From Microtetraspora glauca (GTDB lineage: Bacteria; Actinomycetota; Actinomycetes; Streptomycetales; Streptomycetaceae): a stretch of 28,946 nucleotides of DNA. Below the pieces are notes generated by a model. The model was given only the letters and a program-made list of their open reading frames with translations, had not been told where the DNA came from and searched no databases. Each line of letters starts with the position of its first letter. Position 1 is the first letter of the stretch. The stretch covers positions 1-28,946 of the forward strand of contig JOFO01000066.1 in the NCBI GenBank assembly GCA_000721275.1, read 5' to 3'. This document shows, piece after piece, positions 6,435-13,389 of this stretch. A program made the position numbers and the translations under genes.

Positions 6435-7766
6435 TCAGCCCGCCGCCGGGGGTGTGCCGAGGACGCGGTCGAGGTACGGGTTGCGGAAGACGCCGGACGG
6501 GTCGAGCCGGTCCCGGAGGGCCGTGAAGGCGTCGAACCGCCCGTAGCGGGGACGCAGCTCCGCCGCGCCGAGGTCGTGCATCTTGCCCCAGTGCGGCCTG
6601 CCGCCGTACGACCCGAGGATCTTCTGGCAGGCGTCGAAGTACCGGCGGTACGGCATCCGGTGGTACTGGTGGAAGGCGATGTAGCAGCTCTCCCGGCCCT
6701 GCGCGGTGGAGAGCCAGATGTCGTCGGCGGCCGTGAAGCGGACCTCCAGCGGGAACGACACCGGCTCGCCGTGCGCGTCGATCCAGGCCCGCAGCTCCCG
6801 CAGCGCGTCCGCCGCGTGGGCGCGCGGGATCGCGAACTCGCCCTCGTGGAAACGGACGTCGCGCACCGAGGCGAAGACCTTGTGCGCGTGGTCGGTCCAG
6901 CTCCGCGACGACATCGCGCGCGCGGCGAAGCGGGTGATCGGCGGCACCAGGCGCGGCACGCGGGTGCCGAGCCGGTTCAGGGCCTCGAAGCCGGGGCCGC
7001 TGACCGCCTCGTCGAGCCGCCGGGAGAGGGAGCCGATGGGGGAGAGGGGCGTGTCGCCGGGCAGCCGGCGGAAGCGGCGGGTGAGGGCCGTCTCGCTGTG
7101 CGGGAACCAGAAGAACTCGAAGTGGGCGTTCTCCGCGACGAGTTCGTCGATCCGCTCCAGGGTCTCGGCGACCGGCAGGGCGGTGTCCCGGGCGTGCAGG
7201 GCGTACAGCGGGACGGTCTGGAGGGTGACCTTGGTGAGGACGCCGAGCGCCCCGAGGCCGACCCGGGCGGCGGCGAACAGCTCGGGCCGCTCGTCCGCCG
7301 AACAGACCGTCACCGAGCCGTCCGCCAGGACGAGTTCGAGCTCCCGCACCTGGGTGGCGATGCCGCCGAAGCGGACGCCGGAGCCGTGGGTGCCGGTGGA
7401 GATCGCGCCGGAGACCGTCTGCCGGTCGATGTCGCCCATGTTCTCCAGGGCGAGGCCGTACGAGGCGAGCAGCGGGTTCAGCTTCCACAGCGGCATGCCC
7501 GCGCCGACGGTGACGAGCCCGGTCTCCGGGTCGACCGCGTGCACGGCGTCGAGCCGGTCCAGCCGGAGCTGGACGTCCGGGGCGACCGCGACGCCGCTGA
7601 AGGAGTGCCCGGAACCGACCGCCTTGACCCGCAGCCCGTCCCGTACCGCGTCCTTCACCGCCGCGGCGACCTCCTCGGTGCGGGCCGGGTGCAGGACCCG
7701 CCGGGGGCGGGCCTCCTCGTTGCCGGCCCAGTTGCGCCAGACGCCGCCGTTCTCGCTGCTGCTCAT
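6435..7766 (-). CDS. FAD-linked oxidase, D-arabinono-1,4-lactone oxidase family
   Basis: The protein has 443 residues. The N-terminal VAO-type FAD domain contains VKAVGSGHSFSGVA, where the His is the expected covalent FAD attachment site in lactone and alditol oxidases. It also has QTVSGAISTGTHGSG and GLGALGVLTKVTLQTVP. The C-terminal ALO domain carries RPHWGKMH, the HWGK motif of the family, and ends in a FRNPYLDRVL element. Family members oxidise aldonolactones or sugar alcohols with O2, giving H2O2. No secretion signal is seen, so it is probably cytoplasmic. The ATG at 7766 has GAAGGGA about nine bases upstream. It is divergent from an aldolase-type PLP enzyme across a control region with two matching palindromes, which suggests joint control by the nearby TetR protein. 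Confidence 0.88.
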   Translation of the reverse strand: MSSSENGGVWRNWAGNEEARPRRVLHPARTEEVAAAVKDAVRDGLRVKAVGSGHSFSGVAVAPDVQLRLDRLDAVHAVDPETGLVTVGAGMPLWKLNPLLASYGLALENMGDIDRQTVSGAISTGTHGSGVRFGGIATQVRELELVLADGSVTVCSADERPELFAAARVGLGALGVLTKVTLQTVPLYALHARDTALPVAETLERIDELVAENAHFEFFWFPHSETALTRRFRRLPGDTPLSPIGSLSRRLDEAVSGPGFEALNRLGTRVPRLVPPITRFAARAMSSRSWTDHAHKVFASVRDVRFHEGEFAIPRAHAADALRELRAWIDAHGEPVSFPLEVRFTAADDIWLSTAQGRESCYIAFHQYHRMPYRRYFDACQKILGSYGGRPHWGKMHDLGAAELRPRYGRFDAFTALRDRLDPSGVFRNPYLDRVLGTPPAAG

Positions 7767-7844
7767 GCCGGGCGTTCCCTTCGGGCCGGGGCGCGTCGCG
7801 CCAGGCGGGTTACCGCCGGTTCTCTCGTGACCGGAAGCGTGGAC

Positions 7845-7860
7845 TTGGACGCCTGTCCAA
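7845..7860. promoter_or_regulatory. TetR-type operator, copy 1
   Basis: TTGGACGCCTGTCCAA is the core of a perfect dyad, ACTTGGAC (7843-7850) and GTCCAAGT (7855-7862) around GCCT. It lies downstream of a minus-strand -35-like TTGACT (7865-7860) facing the oxidase gene. It matches copy 2 in length and at 13 of 16 positions. Confidence 0.6.
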
Positions 7861-7883
7861 GTCAAGGGTCCTGGAGTCTTGAC

Positions 7884-7899
7884 TTGGACGCACGACCAA
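7884..7899. promoter_or_regulatory. TetR-type operator, copy 2
   Basis: TTGGACGCACGACCAA keeps the outer TTGG...CCAA and inner CG dyad of copy 1 and lies 39 bases from it, centre to centre. It overlaps the last base of a plus-strand -35-like TTGACT (7879-7884) facing the aldolase-type gene. No clear -10 hexamer was found for either direction. Confidence 0.55.
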
Positions 7900-7945
7900 G
7901 AGACCGTGACGGCGTCGCCTCCCGGTCCACGAAAGGCCGCCCGCC

Positions 7946-9214
7946 ATGGCAAGCGCCCGCCCCGCCGCCGACGCCGAGCCCGGAGGAGCCGTGCCCGCAG
8001 GGACGGGGCCGGCCCCTCGCCCCGCCGGGTTCGCCGACCTGGAGAAGGCGACCGCCGGGCTCCAGCCGCCGTTCGCCGTCGTCGACCTCGGCGCCCTCCG
8101 CGCCAACGCCGCCCAGATGACCCGCCGCGCCGCCGGGAAGCCGATCCGCCTGGCCAGCAAGTCGCTCCGCTGCCGCGCCCTCATCGACACCGTCCTGGCC
8201 GGCCCCGGCTTCTCCGGCGTCCTCGCCTTCACCCTCCCCGAGGCGCTGTGGCTCGCCGCCCACGACCCCGGCCTCGACGTCCTCGTCGGCTATCCGACCG
8301 CCGACACCGACGCGCTCGCCCGGCTCGCCGCCGACGCGGACGCCGCCGCCCGGATCACCGTGATGGTCGACTCCGCCGAACAGCTCGACCCGCTCACCGC
8401 CGCCGCCGGCCCCTCCGGCCCCCCGATCCGGGTCTGCCTCGACCTCGACGCCTCGCTCCGCCTGCTCGGCGGCCGGGTCCACCTCGGCATGCGCCGCTCG
8501 CCGCTGCACGCCCCCGCGCAGGCGGCGGCGCTGGCCCGCGCCGTCGTCGCCCGCCCCCGCCTGCGGCTCGTCGGCGTGATGGCGTACGAGGGGCAGATCG
8601 CCGGCGTCGGCGACGACCAGCCGACCCAGGGCCGCCCGATGCGCACCGCCGTCCGCGCGGTCCAGCGGCTCTCCGCCCGCGAGCTGCGCGCCCGCCGCGC
8701 GGCCGTCGTCCGGGCGGTCCGCGAGGTGGCCCCGCTGGAGTTCGTCAACGGCGGCGGCACCGGCAGCCTGGAGACCACCGCCGCCGAGCCCGCCGTCACC
8801 GAACTCGGCGCCGGTTCGGGGCTGTACGCTCCCGCCCTCTTCGACCACTACCGGGGCTTCAGCCCGCTGCCCGCCGCCTTCTTCGCGCTCGCGGTCGTCC
8901 GCCGTCCCGCACCCGGGCACGTCACCGTCCTCGGCGGCGGCTGGACCGCCTCCGGCGCCCCCGGCCGGGACCGGCTGCCGGTGCCGGTCCATCCGGCGGG
9001 GCTGCGGATGCTCGGCACCGAGGGCGCCGGCGAGGTGCAGACCCCGCTCACCGGGCCCGCCGCCGACACCCTCCGGTTCGGCGACCGCGTCTGGTTCCGG
9101 CACGCCAAGGCGGGCGAGCTGTGCGAGCGCGTCGACACCCTCCACCTCGTGGAGCACGACCGGGTGGTCGACGAGGTCCCCACCTACCGCGGCGAGGGCA
9201 GGGCGTTCCTCTGA
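7946..9214 (+). CDS. PLP-dependent D-threonine aldolase / D-serine dehydratase-like enzyme (fold type III)
   Basis: The protein has 422 residues. The alanine-racemase-like barrel is clear: PFAVVDLGALRANAAQM, then RLASKSLR, where the lysine is the expected PLP Schiff-base residue. GVLAFTLPEALWLAAHD follows, then VCLDLDASLRLLGGRVHLGMRRSP, GVMAYEGQIAGVGD and the phosphate-binding FVNGGGTGSLETT. The C-terminal beta domain has GDRVWFRHAKAGELCE, the region where relatives bind a metal through His and Cys; spacing here is not the HxC of D-serine dehydratase. Enzymes of this class cleave or deaminate D-hydroxy-amino acids; the substrate is not evident. The first 30 residues are a low-complexity extension. 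The ATG has GAAAGG nine bases upstream. It is divergent from the FAD oxidase and followed by a TetR gene. Confidence 0.82.
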   Translation: MASARPAADAEPGGAVPAGTGPAPRPAGFADLEKATAGLQPPFAVVDLGALRANAAQMTRRAAGKPIRLASKSLRCRALIDTVLAGPGFSGVLAFTLPEALWLAAHDPGLDVLVGYPTADTDALARLAADADAAARITVMVDSAEQLDPLTAAAGPSGPPIRVCLDLDASLRLLGGRVHLGMRRSPLHAPAQAAALARAVVARPRLRLVGVMAYEGQIAGVGDDQPTQGRPMRTAVRAVQRLSARELRARRAAVVRAVREVAPLEFVNGGGTGSLETTAAEPAVTELGAGSGLYAPALFDHYRGFSPLPAAFFALAVVRRPAPGHVTVLGGGWTASGAPGRDRLPVPVHPAGLRMLGTEGAGEVQTPLTGPAADTLRFGDRVWFRHAKAGELCERVDTLHLVEHDRVVDEVPTYRGEGRAFL

Positions 9215-9294
9215 ACGAGGCCCCGGCCGCCGCGCGGTACGGTGACCGTCCCGCGCCCAGCCCCCGCCGGCCCCCGTCCCGAGGAGACCGCCCC

Positions 9295-9933
9295 ATGCCC
9301 CGACTCTCCGCCGCCGAGCGCCGCGAGCAGCTGGCGGAGGCGGCGATCCAGGTCATGATCCGGGACGGGGTCGCCGAGACCACCACGCGCGCGGTGGTCG
9401 CCGAGGCCGGGGTGCCGCTCGGCGCCTTCCACTACTGCTTCCGCTCCAAGGAGGAGCTGTTCCAGACCGTCATCGAACGGATCATGGAGCGGAACCTCCC
9501 GCCCGCGAACCTCGCGCACCCCGAGGGCGCCACGCCCTTCGAGAAGGTCCGCGCGATCCTGCGGGTCTACTGGGAGGGCGTCCGGGCCCGCCCGGCCGAG
9601 CACCTGGTGACGTACGAGGTCACCCAGTACGCGCTCCGCCGGCCCGGCCTCGCCGACCTGGCCCGCCGCCAGTACCGGCACTACCTCGACGTCAACCGCG
9701 CCCACCTGGAGTCGATGGCCCGCGCGGCCGGCCTCGCCTGGACCGTCGACCTCGCGGTCCTCGCCCGCCACGGCCTCGGCGTCCTCGACGGCCTCACCCT
9801 CACCTGGCTCGTCGACCGCGACGACGCCGAGGCGCTGGCCGCGCTGGACGAGTACGCCCGCTACCTCGCCTCGGTCGCCGTACCGCTGCCCGCGCCGGAC
9901 GCACCGAACGCGTCTGACATCGAACGCACCTGA
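9295..9933 (+). CDS. TetR-family transcriptional regulator
   Basis: The protein has 212 residues. The helix-turn-helix is at about 8-55: RREQLAEAAIQVMIRDG, then TTTRAVVAEAGVPLGAFHYCF and RSKEELFQTVI. The C-terminal part is all-helical, with no recognisable ligand signature. It starts 80 bases after the aldolase-type gene with GAGGAG eight bases from the ATG, and probably belongs to the same transcript. It is the best candidate for the factor binding the two TTGGACG-type palindromes upstream. The last codons are part of a repeated tract that continues past the stop, so the C-terminal tail (APDAPNASDIERT) is probably not conserved. Confidence 0.88.
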   Translation: MPRLSAAERREQLAEAAIQVMIRDGVAETTTRAVVAEAGVPLGAFHYCFRSKEELFQTVIERIMERNLPPANLAHPEGATPFEKVRAILRVYWEGVRARPAEHLVTYEVTQYALRRPGLADLARRQYRHYLDVNRAHLESMARAAGLAWTVDLAVLARHGLGVLDGLTLTWLVDRDDAEALAALDEYARYLASVAVPLPAPDAPNASDIERT

Positions 9934-9974
9934 CGCACCGGACGCACCGAAGCAGCCTGACGCACCGGACGCGC
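9895..9974. repeat. Degenerate repeat tract spanning the TetR stop codon
   Basis: CCGGACGCACCGAA occurs at 9895-9908 and 9938-9951, identical over 14 bases. CCTGACGCACCGGACGC occurs at 9929-9945 and 9957-9973, identical over 17 bases. The stop codon (9931-9933) lies inside one copy and is repeated in the next. The tract runs to within about 25 bases of the convergent tatA stop. Confidence 0.7.
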
Positions 9975-9997
9975 CCCGTCCGTGACGCGGCAGGGGG

Positions 9998-10213
9998 TCA
10001 GCGCTCCTCGGCGCCCGGAACCCGGGTCGTCTCCTTGACCGTGTACGTGGCCGCCGGCTCCCGGGGCGCGTCGCCCGCCTTCATCTCGCGTGTCTCGGCC
10101 TTGAGGATGCGGGCCGCCTTGCCGGCGTTGCGGGCCAGCTCGGGGAGCTTCCGCGCGCCGACCACCAGGGCGACGACGATCAGCAGGATCGCGATCTCGC
10201 TCATACCGAACAC
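9998..10213 (-). CDS. tatA: TatA/Hcf106-like twin-arginine translocase subunit
   Basis: The protein has 71 residues. It has one membrane helix (about residues 5-19, EIAILLIVVALVVGARKLPE), the hinge and the amphipathic helix LARNAGKAARILKAETREMK, then a polar tail. This is the TatA/E pattern, and LPELARNAGKAARILKAE is close to actinobacterial TatA. TatA oligomers form the passage for folded proteins with RR signal peptides. The GTG start giving VFGMSEIA is preferred because AGGAG lies nine bases upstream; the ATG three codons later would be too far from it. No tatB or tatC is in the window, so it is probably an accessory paralogue. It is divergent from the BlaI-type gene with a shared palindrome between them. 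Confidence 0.82.
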   Translation of the reverse strand: MFGMSEIAILLIVVALVVGARKLPELARNAGKAARILKAETREMKAGDAPREPAATYTVKETTRVPGAEER

Positions 10214-10276
10214 GCGGGGACACTCCTGGCGGGGGACGGGACGGGGACACCGGTCGGCCGGTCGGACCCGCGTCAA

Positions 10277-10292
10277 TCTACAGGTGCGTAGA
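10277..10292. promoter_or_regulatory. BlaI/CopY-type box between tatA and the BlaI-family gene
   Basis: TCTACA-GGTG-CGTAGA is an inverted repeat with five of six matching arm positions. It overlaps the expected -35 of a plus-strand promoter whose -10 would be TAGGGT (10302-10307). It also overlaps a minus-strand -10-like TAGATT (10280-10275) facing tatA. The same 16-base design recurs, with perfect symmetry, at 12307-12322. Confidence 0.6.
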
Positions 10293-10377
10293 AGAACCGG
10301 GTAGGGTCGCCCCCCGAACGCTGCACGACGCCCGGGTGACCCGGGCGAGCGGCCGGGAACGGCGAGGGGGACGACGG

Positions 10378-10824
10378 ATGAAGAAGCGGGACGCCGGAGC
10401 GGTGGAGCCCGGCGGCGGGCGGCGGCGCGGCCAGGGCGAGCTGGAGGCCCAGGTCCTCGCGGCGGTCCGCGCCGCCGGCGGGCCGGTCACGGCGGGCGGC
10501 GTCCGGGAACGGCTCGGCGGGGGACTCGCGTACACCACCGTCATCACCATCCTCACCCGCCTCCACGCCAAGGGCGCCGTGGCCCGGGAGCGCGCGGGCC
10601 GTTCCTTCCAGTGGACCGCCGTCGCCGACGAGGCCGGGCTCGCGGCCCTCCGCATGCGCCGGCTGCTCGACGGCGAGGGCGACCGGCAGGCCGTCCTCAC
10701 CCGCTTCGTGACCACCCTCCCCGCCTCCGACGAACAGCTCCTCAGGGAACTGCTGGCCCGCGCCGAGGAGGAGGGCGAAGACGGGGAGCCTCCCGTGCCG
10801 GGCGGCGGCGGGGGGAGGGGCTGA
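10378..10824 (+). CDS. BlaI/MecI/CopY-family winged-helix repressor
   Basis: The protein has 148 residues. A basic Gly-rich start is followed by the winged-helix DNA-binding domain: GELEAQVLAAVRAAGGPVTA, then GLAYTTVITILTRLHAKGAVAR, the family's recognition helix, and RSFQWTAV. The C-terminal helix with RFVTTLPASDEQLLRELL is the dimerisation part. Such repressors are inactivated by cleavage through a partner M56 membrane protease (BlaR/MecR type) or by metal or redox signals. The gene is followed after four bases by an M56 peptidase gene, the classical pairing. The ATG has GAGGGGG eight bases upstream. A matching operator box lies about 90 bases upstream. Confidence 0.9.
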   Translation: MKKRDAGAVEPGGGRRRGQGELEAQVLAAVRAAGGPVTAGGVRERLGGGLAYTTVITILTRLHAKGAVARERAGRSFQWTAVADEAGLAALRMRRLLDGEGDRQAVLTRFVTTLPASDEQLLRELLARAEEEGEDGEPPVPGGGGGRG

Positions 10825-10828
10825 CGCC

Positions 10829-11773
10829 GTGGGACTGCTCGTGTTCCTGCCGCTCGTGCTGCCGCTGACCGCCTGGCCCGTCGCCCGCCTCGCCGAGCAC
10901 CACCTGCACCCGCGCACCGCGACCCGGCTGCTCACCGCCGTCGCCGCGCTGCTCGCCGTGTGCAGCACGCTCTGCCTCGCGCTCCTCATGGTCGTCGGCA
11001 CCGCCCAGCTGCCCGGCAACCCGCTCCCCGACGCCTGGTCCGACCCCGAGGTGCGGGCGGCCCTGCCGTACGACGAGATCGCGGGCCGCGCGGCGATCCC
11101 CGCGCTCCTCGCGGTGGTCCTGGCCTGCGGGCGGACGCTGCTGCGCCACGGGGCCGTCCGGCGGCGGGCCGCCCGCGCGCTCGCCGGACTGCCGGAGCGC
11201 ACCGTCGCGGTGCTGCCGGACCCGGTCCCGTACGCGTACGCCCTCCCGGCCCGGGCGCGCCGGTCACCGGGCCGGGTCGTGGTCAGCCGGGGCATGCTCG
11301 CGCGGCTCGCCCCGGCCGAGCGGCGGGCGCTCTTCGCCCACGAGCGGGCCCATCTGGCGGGGCGTCACGACCGGCTGCTGCTGGTGGCCCGGCTGGCCGC
11401 CGCCGCCCACCCCTTCCTCCGTCCGCTGCGCACGGCCGTCACGTACTCGGCCGAGCGGTGGGCGGACGAGGAGGCGGCGGTACGGGTCGGCAGCCGGCGC
11501 GTGGTGGCCCGGGCCATCGGGCGGGCGGCGCTGGCGTCCGGCGGCGCGGGGCCGGCCGTCCTGCCGGCCTTCGCGGTGGCCGGGCCGGTGCCGCGCCGGG
11601 TGGCCGCGCTCCTGGCGCCGCCGCCCCCGGCCGCGCGCGCCTGGCCGCCGGTCTGCACCGCCGTCGGCCTCGCCCTGTGGGGCGCCGTCGCCGGTGCCGC
11701 CGTCTCGGCGCTCGCCTCGGCGAACTCGGCGGTGACGCTCTACGCGGTGCTGCGGGCGGCCACCCCGCTCTAG
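10829..11773 (+). CDS. M56 (BlaR1-like) membrane metallopeptidase
   Basis: The protein has 314 residues. Helices are predicted at about 1-19, 33-57, 86-102 and 270-300. The zinc site is HERAH at 171-175, within FAHERAHLAGRHDR. The later AERWADEEA (208-216) gives the third ligand in a family-typical position. The N-terminal half also has a cytosolic loop with PERTVAVLPDPVPYAYA and VVVSRGMLARLAPAERRAL, as in M48/M56 proteins. There is no penicillin-binding sensor domain, so this is a short M56 form and not a beta-lactam receptor. Its likely target is the BlaI-type repressor encoded four bases upstream. The GTG start is closely preceded by a G-rich ribosome site, and the pair is probably translationally coupled. 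Confidence 0.88.
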   Translation: MGLLVFLPLVLPLTAWPVARLAEHHLHPRTATRLLTAVAALLAVCSTLCLALLMVVGTAQLPGNPLPDAWSDPEVRAALPYDEIAGRAAIPALLAVVLACGRTLLRHGAVRRRAARALAGLPERTVAVLPDPVPYAYALPARARRSPGRVVVSRGMLARLAPAERRALFAHERAHLAGRHDRLLLVARLAAAAHPFLRPLRTAVTYSAERWADEEAAVRVGSRRVVARAIGRAALASGGAGPAVLPAFAVAGPVPRRVAALLAPPPPAARAWPPVCTAVGLALWGAVAGAAVSALASANSAVTLYAVLRAATPL

Positions 11774-11810
11774 GTGATGAGCCGTCCATGTCCGGCCAGG
11801 CGGGCGTACT

Positions 11811-12266
11811 TCAGAGGTCGAACTCGTGCGGGGGCAGGCCGAGCGCGAAGCACGCCTCGCGGACGACGGCCCGCTCGGCCGGGTCGAAGTGTCCGTCGGC
11901 GCCGCCGATGACGATGCCGATCTGGACGACCGCCCGCGCCTCGGCCGGCTTCTTCGCCGCCTTCGCGACCTCCTGGAGCACGGCGACCTTCCCGAAATCG
12001 AAGTCGGCGGCCAGGCGGTCGAGCTGGGCCTCGAACCGCCGCTGGAGGTCGCCCGCGTCGAAGTTCCGCAGCACCTCGTTGGCGGCGATCAGCTGGGCCA
12101 CCCGCTGCCGTTCGGCCGGGTCCACGGTCCCGTCGGCGGCGGCCACGAGCGCGCACATCGCCATGCTCGCGTCCCGGAAGGCGCCGCTGGTCAGCTCGTT
12201 CTTCCGCGCGGTCAGCTGGGTCTGCATGGTCGAGGCGGACTCCTTGATCCGGTCCCACAGCGCCAT
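11811..12266 (-). CDS. TerB-like tellurite-resistance-family protein
   Basis: The protein has 151 residues, the TerB length. It has the two-fold helical repeat of the family: FRDASMAMCALVAAADGTVD then PAERQRVAQLI, and later VVQIGIVIGGADGHFD then PAERAVVREACFALGL. The acidic D-G-x-(V/F)-D loops in each half are the presumed metal-binding sites. TerB proteins are cytosolic or membrane-associated parts of stress and metal-sensing ter systems; here no other ter gene is adjacent. It converges on the M56 gene with a 37-base gap. A perfect 24-base palindrome lies 37-60 bases upstream of its ATG and resembles the box before the BlaI-type gene. Confidence 0.9.
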   Translation of the reverse strand: MALWDRIKESASTMQTQLTARKNELTSGAFRDASMAMCALVAAADGTVDPAERQRVAQLIAANEVLRNFDAGDLQRRFEAQLDRLAADFDFGKVAVLQEVAKAAKKPAEARAVVQIGIVIGGADGHFDPAERAVVREACFALGLPPHEFDL

Positions 12267-12302
12267 GGTCGGCTCACACTCCCTCGGTCGGACGTCCCAT
12301 CG

Positions 12303-12326
12303 AACTTCTACAACGCTGTAGAAGTT
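12303..12326. promoter_or_regulatory. Perfect 24-base palindrome upstream of terB-like gene (BlaI-box type)
   Basis: AACTTCTACA (12303-12312) and TGTAGAAGTT (12317-12326) are exact reverse complements around ACGC. The core TCTACA-N4-TGTAGA has the same arms and spacing as the box at 10277-10292. Its position just upstream of the terB-like gene fits an operator in the core promoter. Confidence 0.75.
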
Positions 12327-12450
12327 AGCAGCCCGTCATTCCCCGGCGGTCACCAGGGGCGTTCGGCGGGGTCACCCGATGGTGTGCACTCTCCCCGTGC
12401 GCCGGGGGCGTACGCCTCGGCAGCGGTCCGGAGCGGGTGCGCCGGCTCCC

Positions 12451-12456
12451 TACACT
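12451..12456 (+). promoter_or_regulatory. -10 box of a leaderless or near-leaderless promoter
   Basis: TACACT ends eight bases before the ATG at 12465, so transcription would begin within about two bases of the start codon. No ribosome site is present in the 20 bases upstream of the ATG. A good -35 is not apparent. Confidence 0.5.
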
Positions 12457-12464
12457 CCGCGCAC

Positions 12465-13256
12465 ATGTCGCTCTGGCTGCTCAACCACCTCAGCTCCCTG
12501 ACCCTCGCCGTCATCCTCGTCGGCGGCACCGTCGCCCTCGCCGTCACGGGCAGCGTGCTGCTCCGCCGCCGCCATCCGTCGCTCGCCGAGGGGGAGCACA
12601 ACGACATGGTCGGCGTGACCCTGGGGATGTTCGGCGCGATCTACGGGATCATCCTCGCCTTCGTCATCGTCACCCTCTGGACCCAGCTGGAGAGCACCCA
12701 GACGATCGTCGCCTCCGAGGCCACCGACGTCGCCCTCATCGCCCGCGACGCCGCCGCTTTCCCGCCGCACGTCCGCGCCGGCCTCGACGCCGCCCTCCAC
12801 GACTACGTGCACGCGGTCGTCGAGAAGCAGTGGCCGCTGATGCGCGAGGGCGTGCCGCAGTACGGCGCCACCGAGCGCAGCCTCGTCGCCGCCTTCGACG
12901 TCCTCCAGGCGTACGACCCCGCGAGCGCGCGCGAGGAGGTCTTCTACGAGGAGGCCGTCGCCCGCCTCAACGACGTCGCGGCGCAGCGCCGCGCCCGCAT
13001 CACCATGGCCGAGCAGGAACTCCCGCCGCTGCTCCAGGTGCTGGCCTTCGGCGGCGCCCTCGTCCTCGTCCCGCTGACCTTCCTGTACGGGATGCGGCGG
13101 CTGCGGATCCAGGTGCTGTTCGTCGCCTCCGTCGCCGCCCTGATCGGCTTCAGCCTGCTGCTCGTCCTCGTCCTCGACCGGCCCTTCGCCGGCGAGCTGA
13201 GCGTGAGCCCCGCCCCGTACAAGGAGGGCGCGCTGGCCCGCTACTGGACCGACTGA
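12465..13256 (+). CDS. DUF4239 (bestrophin-like) membrane protein, first copy
   Basis: The protein has 263 residues. Two helices at about 7-31 and 50-69 frame a basic loop (RRRHPSLAEGEHNDMVG). A long soluble region (about 72-185) with EATDVALIARDAAAFP and an acidic helical part follows, then two C-terminal helices (about 190-206 and 211-232). The end DRPFAGELSVSPAPY is a DUF4239 hallmark (D-R-P-F/Y-x-G). The function of the family is unknown; channel-like roles have been suggested from fold similarity only. The start is chosen by the frame's first membrane helix and by the leaderless -10 box. A distant relative with the same DRPFGG ending is at 21338-22138. Confidence 0.85.
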   Translation: MSLWLLNHLSSLTLAVILVGGTVALAVTGSVLLRRRHPSLAEGEHNDMVGVTLGMFGAIYGIILAFVIVTLWTQLESTQTIVASEATDVALIARDAAAFPPHVRAGLDAALHDYVHAVVEKQWPLMREGVPQYGATERSLVAAFDVLQAYDPASAREEVFYEEAVARLNDVAAQRRARITMAEQELPPLLQVLAFGGALVLVPLTFLYGMRRLRIQVLFVASVAALIGFSLLLVLVLDRPFAGELSVSPAPYKEGALARYWTD

Positions 13257-13389
13257 CCCCCACCCGTCCGGCCGCCGCCGGGTGGCCGGCGCGCCCGCCG
13301 CGGCGTCTCATGGCGGAGACCGTCCGCGCGCGGGCGGCGGCCCGGCCGGACGCGGCGGGGGAGACCGGCGAGGCGGGGCGGGAGGCGCG

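Noticed and set aside
10829..11773. Beta-lactam sensor BlaR1
   Set aside because: The protein has the M56 protease part only, with no penicillin-binding C-terminal domain or SxxK motif.
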